Source: G965216255 sp965216255 (GTDB taxonomy: Bacteria; Bacteroidota; Rhodothermia; Rhodothermales; Bin80). Taken from it: DNA of 64,000 nt. The translations under genes were made by a program, and so were the position numbers. Location: contig OZ244148.1 of assembly GCA_965216255.1 (NCBI GenBank), forward strand, positions 3,782,001 to 3,846,000, given 5' to 3'. The first letter of the stretch is position 1. Each line of letters begins with the position of its first letter. The notes beneath the pieces are model-generated. The model was given only the letters and a program-made list of their open reading frames with translations. It did no database searches and had not been told where the DNA came from. This document shows, in pieces, positions 55,528 to 62,841 of the stretch.

Positions 55528-56811
55528 CTAAATACGGCCTGGGCCGATCGTTGCGCTGACTTGCAGCGACTCAAGCCCGCGCATCACGGAATTGCTCCGA
55601 AACCTCGGCTCGCCGCCGAGCATTCGCATCGACGTAAAACGCTCCAGCAGCATCCCGATGGCGATCCGCGCCTGCAGCCGACCCAGCTGCGCGCCGATAC
55701 AGCTGTGGATCCCACGTCCGAATGCCAGGTGACGGGTTCCGCGCCGGCCGATTTCGAATTCGTTGGCGCGCTCGAACACCTCGGGGTCGCGGTTGGCCGC
55801 GCCGATCAAGAGGATCAGGCTGTCGCCCGGCTGAATCGGGACTTCCCCGATCTCGCAGTGTTCCACCGCCACACGGAAGTCGCATTGCACCGGGCCGTCG
55901 AAACGCAGCATCTCTTCCACCGCCGAGTCGATTTCCCCAGGCTCTTCGCGCAGGCGCTCGAGTTGAGCCGGATGCTTGAGTAACGCCAACATGCCGTTCC
56001 CGATCAGGTTCGCCGTGGTCTCGTTGCCGGCAACGAGCAGCACGCGGAGCATGTCGAGAGCTTCCTCCGGGCTCATCCGCTCGCCGCGCTCGTTGCCTCG
56101 CGCCAACACACTGATGATGTCGTCCTGCGGTTCCGCGCGCCGCGCTTCCATGACCGGCGCGAAGATCTCGTCCATGGCCCGGCCCGCGGCCCTCGCGCCC
56201 GCTCGCTCGCTCGCGGTGACCGTCAACTCCAGCAGCCGTGCGCGCTGCTTCGACCAAACCTCGAAACGCCTGAGGCTCTCCGGCGGAACGCCCAGCATCC
56301 AAGTGATGACTCGCAGGGGCAGCGGCTGTGCAACGTCCCGGACAAGATCGAAGCGCGCCGGCGTGGCGACGCGCTCCAGTAGCTCTGCGGTGATGGTCCG
56401 TATCCGCGGTTTGAACGCCTCGACCGCCCGGGGTGTAAACGCCTCGTTGACCAACCGTCGAAGTCGCGTGTGTTCCGGCGGATCGACCAGCAGCCGGCTG
56501 TAGTCGTCGGGTCCGGCCGGAAGTGCACCAATGCCCCGGTGTGCCGCCTCTCGCCGCCGCGGATCGTTCGAGAATCGCCGGTGGTCACGCAGTACGGCTT
56601 CGACATCGACATACCGCGTCAAGACCCAGGCCCCGGTCAGGAGGCTGCGGTGCACCGGGCTGCGCGCGCGCAAAGCCGCGTACGTCGGGTAGGGGTCCTG
56701 TGTGATCGCGTCGGCGAACGGGTTGTACGCAACGCCATGGCGTATCCGTTCGGCAAGTACCAGGGAGTGGGTTCGCAATGGCCGAATCGTGGCCTCCAAT
56801 AGTCGGGTCAT
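55528..56811 (-). CDS. Cytochrome P450
   Basis: About 427 residues from ATG 56811. Substrate-side helices from about 60, I-helix oxygen motif LLVAGNETTANLIGNG, K-helix ExxR in VEEMLRFDGPVQC, heme loop LAFGRGIHSCIGAQLGRLQ with the axial Cys near residue 371. Bacterial class I type, soluble, so it needs a ferredoxin and reductase; none is adjacent. High G/C third positions and Arg-rich composition set it apart from the flanking genes. The ABC exporter in the same island could move its product, but they are 5 kb apart. Substrate unknown. Confidence 0.9.
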   Translation of the reverse strand: MTRLLEATIRPLRTHSLVLAERIRHGVAYNPFADAITQDPYPTYAALRARSPVHRSLLTGAWVLTRYVDVEAVLRDHRRFSNDPRRREAAHRGIGALPAGPDDYSRLLVDPPEHTRLRRLVNEAFTPRAVEAFKPRIRTITAELLERVATPARFDLVRDVAQPLPLRVITWMLGVPPESLRRFEVWSKQRARLLELTVTASERAGARAAGRAMDEIFAPVMEARRAEPQDDIISVLARGNERGERMSPEEALDMLRVLLVAGNETTANLIGNGMLALLKHPAQLERLREEPGEIDSAVEEMLRFDGPVQCDFRVAVEHCEIGEVPIQPGDSLILLIGAANRDPEVFERANEFEIGRRGTRHLAFGRGIHSCIGAQLGRLQARIAIGMLLERFTSMRMLGGEPRFRSNSVMRGLESLQVSATIGPGRI

Positions 56812-57035
56812 TTGGAAGTCATAGTCAATGGTGGTTTCGTTGTTCTGGGATTCGGGGAAGGCGGCACAGGCATGGCGGAGGCGGCAAACCACCCTTCCAC
56901 CCTGTGTACAGGGATCGTACCCACATGACACTCGGCTCTCGCCGGAACTGCTCCAGCACACCAGCACCGGTACTAGCGTAGCGGATCAATCCCGGCCTCC
57001 AGATCCAGAGTCTCGCCGGCCAGGTACATTGGTTG

Positions 57036-57110
57036 GTAAGCGTCCGGTTACCAATCACAAGATCGCGACCACACCGTTACCTCACAAAACGGGGTTCACC
57101 GGACGCTTAC
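57036..57110. mobile_element. 75-bp IS66-end mini-element (right boundary of the island)
   Basis: Begins GTAAGCGTCCGGT and ends ACCGGACGCTTAC, with ACCTCACAA and GGGGTTCACCGGA on its right side as in the right end of the IS66 at 48449. No coding room. It could be a MITE or two IS66 ends brought together by deletion. Confidence 0.6.
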
Positions 57111-57118
57111 GTGCTTGA
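57111..57118. repeat. 8-bp target duplication, right copy
   Basis: GTGCTTGA directly outside the right terminus; see the left copy at 45939-45946. Confidence 0.7.
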
Positions 57119-57342
57119 TGCGCATGTCGTCCACACGGTCATGGATGGCTCGCGCCAGCCTCCGGGTGTCTAGGGCGGCGCCCGTAGTACCCTCTGGCCA
57201 CGGAAGGGCGGCCAGAAGAGCCTCGATGGACCCGGGTTGGCGGGCGGCTGCTCGCACAACCCAGTATGGTTAACAAGAGCGCGGCACAGAGGCACTGGAG
57301 AAAGGGGTTCGTGGCGCCGCCGATCCGGCGGGAGGGCCACAA
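57111..57342 (-). pseudogene. CAP/SCP-domain lipoprotein, 5' half
   Basis: From TTG 57342 the frame gives NPFLQCLCAALLLTILGC, a signal with lipobox. A frameshift follows; the next frame reads PGSIEALLAALPWPEGTTG and LDTRRLARAIHDRVDDMRIK, the first helix of a CAP domain. Joined to 45946 and counting the 8-bp repeat once, it continues HGLPP and then GWSDRLASLAL with one more base shift. This is the usual HGLPPLxWSDRLA text of CAP proteins. Confidence 0.6.
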
Positions 57343-57411
57343 TCCATACTATTCCGGCTAGGGTCTAAATGTTATTAAATTGTTAACATGAATAAATCGG
57401 CCCGGGTTCTT

Positions 57412-57441
57412 AAGGCAAAAAGCGACGCTCCATGGAGCGTC
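57412..57441 (-). terminator. Rho-independent terminator of ilvE
   Basis: An 18-base perfect palindrome, GACGCTCCATGGAGCGTC (57424-57441), is followed on the minus strand by GC and five T. It lies 37 bases beyond the ilvE stop. Confidence 0.7.
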
Positions 57442-57477
57442 TCGTAAGGGCAACGACGGCCTGGCTACCACGGGTTG

Positions 57478-58392
57478 CTAGGCTCTGCCGACAGGTCTCA
57501 GCCAGCCGTAGGGATCGTTGCCGGCGTGCACGATATCGAAGAATGCATGCTGAAGTTCTTCCGTAATCGGCCCGCGTCGCCCGGGGCCAATTACGTACTT
57601 GTCTACGGATCGAATGGGAGTGATCTCGGCCGCCGTCCCTGTAAAGAATAGTTCATCGGCAATGTATAGCGCTTCCCTTGGCATATGTCGTTCTTCAACC
57701 GTATAGCCCCTGTCGCGGGCCAAGCGAATGACAGCGCCGCGTGTTATGCCGGGGAGGATGGAAAGGCTGGTCGGCGCCGTATACAGGACGCCGTCGCGTA
57801 CCAGGAACAGGTTCTCACCGCTGCCTTCCGCCACATGACCATCTGTACTGAGCATGATGCCCTCGACGTAGCCGTTGACTACAGCATCCATTTTGACCAG
57901 GCTGGCATTGAGGTAATTGCCGGCCGCCTTTGCCATGGAGGGGAATGTATTGGGCGCCATGCGCGACCAAGACGCCACTTGAACGTCCACGCCCTCCTGC
58001 AGCGCTTCCGGTCCTAGATAGGCCCCCCACTCCCACACGGCAATGAACGTCTCGACAGGATTATTCAAAGGGTTTACGCCCATGGATCCCACGCCCCGGT
58101 ACAGCACGGGACGAATGTAGCAGGGCGATAGGCCACTTCGTCGCACGGTCTCCAGCGACACTTTTTCCAGCGTGGTCTGGTCGTATGGCGAGGCCATTCG
58201 GTAAATCGTGGCCGAATCCATCAGGCGTCGCATGTGCTCCGAAAGCCGAAAAATCGCCGGCCCCTTGGCGGTTTCATAGCACCGGATCCCCTCGAATACG
58301 GAGGAGCCATAGTGGACCACATGCGCGAGGACATGGATTTTGGCCTCGTCGAAGGGAATGAACTTCCCGTTAAACCAGATATCAGCTTCCAT
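57478..58392 (-). CDS. ilvE: Branched-chain amino acid aminotransferase
   Basis: 304 residues from ATG 58392 (MEADIWFNGKFIPFDEAKIH). Fold type IV PLP enzyme: HYGSSVFEGIRCYET at the start, PLP lysine in NTFPSMAKAAGNYLNASL, then GYVEGIMLSTDGHVAEGSGE and FFTGTAAEITPI. Interconverts Val, Leu, Ile and their keto acids. Probably the last gene of the run starting at the TonB receptor, ending in a clear terminator. Confidence 0.93.
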   Translation of the reverse strand: MEADIWFNGKFIPFDEAKIHVLAHVVHYGSSVFEGIRCYETAKGPAIFRLSEHMRRLMDSATIYRMASPYDQTTLEKVSLETVRRSGLSPCYIRPVLYRGVGSMGVNPLNNPVETFIAVWEWGAYLGPEALQEGVDVQVASWSRMAPNTFPSMAKAAGNYLNASLVKMDAVVNGYVEGIMLSTDGHVAEGSGENLFLVRDGVLYTAPTSLSILPGITRGAVIRLARDRGYTVEERHMPREALYIADELFFTGTAAEITPIRSVDKYVIGPGRRGPITEELQHAFFDIVHAGNDPYGWLRPVGRA

Positions 58393-58453
58393 TGGTTGAA
58401 TACGCTGGTAAAGTGGCACTGTGGTACCCGTACGCAATGGGCATTGTTCGGCT

Positions 58454-59179
58454 CTACGTCGTGCTTGTTGCGCGGTAATACCGTTTCAATTTCCGGGTGC
58501 GCCAGGCGAGCTGCCAGATGGTCCATAAGATCTTGGCGGAGGCCTTGGCCGTACCCGAAATGGTTCCTGTGATCTTGGAAGCTCCGATCCGGCGGCGGTA
58601 GGATACCGGGACCTCTGTGACGCGCAGTCCGGCAAGGTGCGCCTTGATCTGCATTTCTACGGTCCATCCGAAGGTGCCATCCCGCATGCCCAGGTGCGTG
58701 AGGTCGCGAAGCCGCGCGGCGCGAAACGGCCCCAGATCGCTGTAGGCGGCACCCCATATGGCTTGCATGAGCAGGCAGGCCACCCTGTTGCCTACCCGGG
58801 CCTGGGGCAAGAGGGCGCCGGGCTCGCTGATGCCCTGCGTACGGCTGCCGATCACCATATCCGCCTCGCCTCGCCGGATAGGCTCCGTCAGCGCCTCCAT
58901 TTCTTCGGGATGATCGCTGTAGTCGCCATCCAGAAATACCACCACTTCGGCCCGGCGCTGGCGCGCATATGCGATGCCACAGAGGCAAGCGTGGCCGTAA
59001 CCGCGGCAGTGCTCCGTCAGGACGGTCGCGCCGGCCGCGTGCGCCGCGCGCGCGGTGCCGTCGTCAGAGGCATTATCCACGACCACTATTTCTGCGACCA
59101 AGTCCTGCGGTATGGCGGAGATGACGCGTGCAATGGCGCCCTCTTCGTTGAACGCGGGAATGATTACCAGTATGCGCAT
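58454..59179 (-). CDS. Family 2 glycosyltransferase (dolichyl-phosphate mannosyltransferase-like)
   Basis: About 241 residues from ATG 59179 (MRILVIIPAFNEEGAIARVI). GT-A fold: EIVVVDNASDDGTARAA, then VVFLDGDYSDHPEEM, whose DxD-type Asps bind metal and nucleotide sugar. No membrane domain. It likely transfers a sugar to a lipid carrier. Between ilvE and the DUF4249-like gene on the same strand, with a 16-bp gap to the latter. Confidence 0.85.
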   Translation of the reverse strand: MRILVIIPAFNEEGAIARVISAIPQDLVAEIVVVDNASDDGTARAAHAAGATVLTEHCRGYGHACLCGIAYARQRRAEVVVFLDGDYSDHPEEMEALTEPIRRGEADMVIGSRTQGISEPGALLPQARVGNRVACLLMQAIWGAAYSDLGPFRAARLRDLTHLGMRDGTFGWTVEMQIKAHLAGLRVTEVPVSYRRRIGASKITGTISGTAKASAKILWTIWQLAWRTRKLKRYYRATSTT

Positions 59180-59195
59180 CCCACGTCGTACTACC

Positions 59196-60182
59196 CTAAT
59201 TTGGTCGGCTGCGCGGTCGGCCAGCCGAATGGCTTCCCGGGACGGCCGGCCAGGACGCGACCCAGTCCCTGCCATGCCGGCGTTGCGGCTCCATCAAATT
59301 GTATCTCAACGTGTTGATGGTGTTGTCGGCCAATAACCACTCCACGGAGAAGCGCCCAACGGAACCGACAAAACCGAAACCGTTGGTAACGTTCGAGCGA
59401 GTCCCGGGCTGCGCTAGCACTTCAGGATCGAAGATTCCCCCAGGCTGGATGAAGTCCTCGTCGAGCACCGTAATCGTCATGCCCAGTCCTGCAAGAAAGA
59501 TGGACGGGGTGAGGTCTATTTGGGCTCCCAATGAGTCCCGGTCCCGTTTCAGGTCAAGGTCAAAGTGCCATCCATCCGGTTCCATTGGGCGGAGAATGGG
59601 GGCATACGGGATTCGAATGTCGCGGAACGTGAAGTCGCTGATACGGAAGAAACGGTACCACACCTCCGCCGCAAACGGCTCGTCCGGGACACCTTCCCAC
59701 TCGACCGACTGCCGAACAATAAGCCGCGATTCTGTTGCCGAAATAATTAACTCGACTACTTCCGGAAGGACGGTCACCACTGGCTGTGTCGGCACCGTGG
59801 TCTCGGCGCTTGTCACCAGTGGCGAACCATTGGGTTGAATTTCGAGGAGGTAGCTTCTGCCGGCACGTACCCGGAACGGCGAGTAATAGAGAAATCCGGG
59901 AGATCCATCGGGAAAAGTGATCAGGCTGTCGCTCCATATTTCGGTGCGGCCACTGGTTAGCTCGGTTGAGGTAAACGTAACATCCGGCGTTTCGGCGGAT
60001 GGGGCCAGGGTAGGGCGTATCGGGATTACCCGCACGAATTGCGTGTCGCTGGCCATGTCCAGCGTGCCAAACAGCGTAAACTGGCGGTCGCTTTCCAGGA
60101 TGGGCGAGACTGATTCCTCGCAGGAGGTGAGCACAAGCGCGAGTGCAATTGCAACGGCAATGTGAAGGTAATTAGGACGCAT
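59196..60182 (-). CDS. DUF4249-like outer-membrane lipoprotein
   Basis: 328 residues. Signal with lipobox AIALALVLTSC. Beta-rich body with an Ig-like first part (VRVIPIRPTLAPSAETPDVT) and FRVRAGRSYLLEIQPNG. Such lipoproteins are found just after TonB receptors in Bacteroidota and probably form the lid or partner. It follows the receptor by 17 bases. The C-terminal 25 residues are Arg/Pro-rich and may reflect a slightly late stop. Confidence 0.7.
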   Translation of the reverse strand: MRPNYLHIAVAIALALVLTSCEESVSPILESDRQFTLFGTLDMASDTQFVRVIPIRPTLAPSAETPDVTFTSTELTSGRTEIWSDSLITFPDGSPGFLYYSPFRVRAGRSYLLEIQPNGSPLVTSAETTVPTQPVVTVLPEVVELIISATESRLIVRQSVEWEGVPDEPFAAEVWYRFFRISDFTFRDIRIPYAPILRPMEPDGWHFDLDLKRDRDSLGAQIDLTPSIFLAGLGMTITVLDEDFIQPGGIFDPEVLAQPGTRSNVTNGFGFVGSVGRFSVEWLLADNTINTLRYNLMEPQRRHGRDWVASWPAVPGSHSAGRPRSRPN

Positions 60183-60199
60183 GTGCCACGGGTGTGGAC

Positions 60200-62455
60200 C
60201 TAGAATTCGAGCTTGATGCCAGCCGCTGGAATGAGTGGGAGCTGATCCAGGTGCTCGAGAGTGAGCAGATCGATGTAGAAAAGGTTTGTGCGGTCATATG
60301 CGTTGGTGGCGCTGCCCTGAAGCGTAAGGACCGTGTTGCGCGAAATGGTAATGGCGCGCTCGAGGGACAGGTCCAGACGATGGTATGTCGGGAGGCGTCC
60401 ACCGTAGGGGTAGCTGTAGAGTACGCGGGTTTGCCCGCGTACCTCCGTAAGATCCGTGGGCCCGCCCAGGGCAATGAATTCGTCAAAGCCCAAGGCTTCG
60501 CTAAAGGGCAGTCCGGACCCGAACTGCCAGCGTACGTTGAGCACAAAGCCCAGCAGACGCAGGCTTCCGAGCGCATTCATCTGGTGCCTGCGGTCGTGCG
60601 GAGGCGAAAATGCATAGGCGCTGGAGCCAAACCAGAACTCTATTTCCGTCTGCCGCGCCTGGTATTCCACTTCGGTATACCCATAGTTCACGAATCCGTA
60701 GAACGGATCCCTAATAATTTCGAGCCGCCCGTCCAGGCCGAGTACGGTCCCGTCTGCTGGCTGCAGGCGCGTGGTGAAGCGGGGAAAGGCCGACCATTCA
60801 GCGATGCTCAAATTGGACAGCTCCTTGTAGAAGCCCTCTACTGCCAGTCGCAGCCACGGAGCGGGTGCCACCTGGTAGCCGCCCAATAAGTGGTAGGCGG
60901 TCGGCACCTGGCCGTGAGGCGACGACGTCCAGGCCGTAAATACGTCTCCCGCGTCCCGGCGGTCAGCCAGACCTACGAACTCCTGGTGGTAGATGCCAGC
61001 TGCCGCACTGACCTTGTGCGCCCCAAAGCTCCATACGAGACGTGCGCGGGGTTCGACATAATTGCGACCCTTGCTCGGAAACGACTGGAATCGCAAGCCA
61101 GGCTGAAAGACCAGGCCGTTTGTCAGGTTAAAGTCAAGCTCTGCGTACCCGCCCGCTTCGCTCACAAATTCCCGGTCCTCGGTGATGTCCTGGAATAGGC
61201 CACCCAGCGAGCTCTGCAGTTCGTTGAACCGGAAATAAAGTCCCCATGTGATGTCCGTCAAACGGTTAAAGTGCGTCACGTTTGCGGCCGCATTGACTTC
61301 CCTCGCCTCGGAAGACCGGGAGGGGTTGGTCGCAAGGCCGAATGCGTTTTCCACGCGGGATGCCGATATCAGAATCTCCGCCTGGACCGGAATACTTGTG
61401 GGTAACAGAATGTAGCGGGCGCCTATCGCGGCATTCTTCCACGTAACCTGCCTGCTGGTGCTATCGGATTCCGCCTCGCTGGCCGCGCCGATAATTCCCC
61501 GGTCGAAGGAACGAACGGCGCTTATACTGGCCTGGCTGTTCTGCCCGAGCCGGGCATGAATCTTGCCGAACTGGTCATTGAAATCGTACGGGAGCGGGGA
61601 ACTGACAATTTTGGAGGCGCCCTGATCAATGACGGAGAAGCGCCCGGAAAAAAGAGCCGAAACGTAGCCTGGGACAATAGGTCCCTCCAGCAGACCCGCG
61701 CTGATGAAGGGGGCCGCCGAGATTTCACCGGATAACTGACGCTTGTTGCCGTTGCGCGTCGAAACGTCAATTACGGACGAAAGCCTCCCGCCATATCGGG
61801 CCCCGAAGCCTCCGGCATACACGTCCGTCACGTTCAGGATACTGGACGGTATGGTGCTGTAGAAGCCAACAAGGTGAAACGGCTGATATACAAGCATGCC
61901 GTCTATCAGCACCAGATTCTGCGTCGGTTCGCCCCCGCGGATGAAGAGCTGCCCACCCTGGTCGCCGCTCGCCACGACGCCGGGCAGCGTGACGAGGTAG
62001 CTTGCCAAGTCGCCCGAAAGATCCGGGGATGGAACGAGGTTGATGTCCTGCGGACGCACGGACTGCAAGCCACCGGTGAGGCCTGCCGCGCCTACGGCTT
62101 CCCGCTCGGCTTCCACCAAAAGTTCATCCAGGTCGGTGAGTCCGGAATGTATTTCGAAGTTGTACGGACGAATTCCACCTGGCTCAAAGGCCAGCGTGTC
62201 GGCATAAAGCCGATAGCCTATGAAGGATCCAGCCAAAAAGTAGCGCCCGGCTTCAATGCCTGAGATGGCGTAGAAGCCGTCCCGGTTCGTGGCAGCGCCC
62301 AGAAGCACTCCGCTGTCGTTGGTCAGGATTACGTTTACACCCTGCAACGCTTGGCCGTCTTCGGAGTCAGTAACATAGCCGCGCATGACGGCATTTTGCG
62401 CCTGTACCTGCGTCAGGCCCAGGAAAAACAGCAGAAATAGTGATACTGTCCGCAT
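60200..62455 (-). CDS. TonB-dependent receptor with carboxypeptidase-like N-domain
   Basis: About 751 residues from ATG 62455, which has GGTGG 8 bases upstream and opens into the signal MRTVSLFLLFFLGLTQVQAQ. Then a CarboxypepD_reg-like domain (GYVTDSEDGQALQGVNVILT), a plug (GDLASYLVTLPGVVASGDQG, GQLFIRGGEPTQNLVLIDGM) and a 22-strand type barrel ending LIPAAGIKLEF with the terminal Phe. Substrate unknown; no susD gene is present, so it is not a classic SusCD pair. Confidence 0.9.
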   Translation of the reverse strand: MRTVSLFLLFFLGLTQVQAQNAVMRGYVTDSEDGQALQGVNVILTNDSGVLLGAATNRDGFYAISGIEAGRYFLAGSFIGYRLYADTLAFEPGGIRPYNFEIHSGLTDLDELLVEAEREAVGAAGLTGGLQSVRPQDINLVPSPDLSGDLASYLVTLPGVVASGDQGGQLFIRGGEPTQNLVLIDGMLVYQPFHLVGFYSTIPSSILNVTDVYAGGFGARYGGRLSSVIDVSTRNGNKRQLSGEISAAPFISAGLLEGPIVPGYVSALFSGRFSVIDQGASKIVSSPLPYDFNDQFGKIHARLGQNSQASISAVRSFDRGIIGAASEAESDSTSRQVTWKNAAIGARYILLPTSIPVQAEILISASRVENAFGLATNPSRSSEAREVNAAANVTHFNRLTDITWGLYFRFNELQSSLGGLFQDITEDREFVSEAGGYAELDFNLTNGLVFQPGLRFQSFPSKGRNYVEPRARLVWSFGAHKVSAAAGIYHQEFVGLADRRDAGDVFTAWTSSPHGQVPTAYHLLGGYQVAPAPWLRLAVEGFYKELSNLSIAEWSAFPRFTTRLQPADGTVLGLDGRLEIIRDPFYGFVNYGYTEVEYQARQTEIEFWFGSSAYAFSPPHDRRHQMNALGSLRLLGFVLNVRWQFGSGLPFSEALGFDEFIALGGPTDLTEVRGQTRVLYSYPYGGRLPTYHRLDLSLERAITISRNTVLTLQGSATNAYDRTNLFYIDLLTLEHLDQLPLIPAAGIKLEF

Positions 62456-62585
62456 AAGTCGGTCCACCCTAATAAAATGTAGCATACGCTGAATAACCGT
62501 GGAATACAAGTGCAAGTCCGGTTTGCGTCCCGCTTCCCCCGTGCCAGGAACAGCACAGCCTCCTGCGGATTCCAGCAGAAAGTGA

Positions 62586-62834
62586 ATGCGTGACACCATG
62601 CGAAAGCGGCTGCGCCGCATACTGCTTGTAGTCGTACTTATTTTCTTCGCTTTGGTAATGCGGCGCGTGCTCAATCCGTTTGGCGGCAAGGACTACTACG
62701 AGCTGTCGCATGGAAATCACGTGCATTACGTGCCCAAGGACCGCGACCCTAGCGTACCCATCAGCCAGTTTCCGAATTCTCCTCCCGGCGCGGATGAGCG
62801 GCTGATGCCCGACGGCAGCATATTGCCCAGGTAG
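62586..62834 (+). CDS. Small membrane-anchored protein, 82 residues
   Basis: One membrane helix (RILLVVVLIFFALVMRRVL) and a polar tail: YYELSHGNHVHYVPKDRDPS and SPPGADERLMPDGSILPR. The tail has even composition and looks conserved, but no family is known to me. It sits alone on the plus strand between divergent genes. ATG 62586 or 62598 can start it. Confidence 0.55.
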   Translation: MRDTMRKRLRRILLVVVLIFFALVMRRVLNPFGGKDYYELSHGNHVHYVPKDRDPSVPISQFPNSPPGADERLMPDGSILPR

Positions 62835-62841
62835 GGAGCCA

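Larger units (their letters stand above)
45947..57110. mobile_element. IS66-bounded composite island (11.2 kb) inserted in a CAP lipoprotein gene
   Basis: The outer ends are inverted and share their first 18 bases, GTAAGCGTCCGGTGAACC. The left end belongs to an IS66 copy (45947-48449) and the right end to a 75-bp IS66-end derivative (57036-57110). Direct 8-bp repeats flank the island, and the flanking sequences are two consecutive halves of one CAP-domain gene on the same strand. Cargo: IS256 tail, ABC-2 exporter pair, TnpB pseudogene, IS110, FRG-domain gene, two small genes, P450. Whether it moved as one unit or was filled after an IS66 insertion cannot be told from sequence alone. Confidence 0.65.

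Noticed and set aside
60194..60889. 231-residue plus-strand open frame opposite the TonB receptor
   Set aside because: It is the antisense shadow of a full-length receptor; translation has no recognisable domain.
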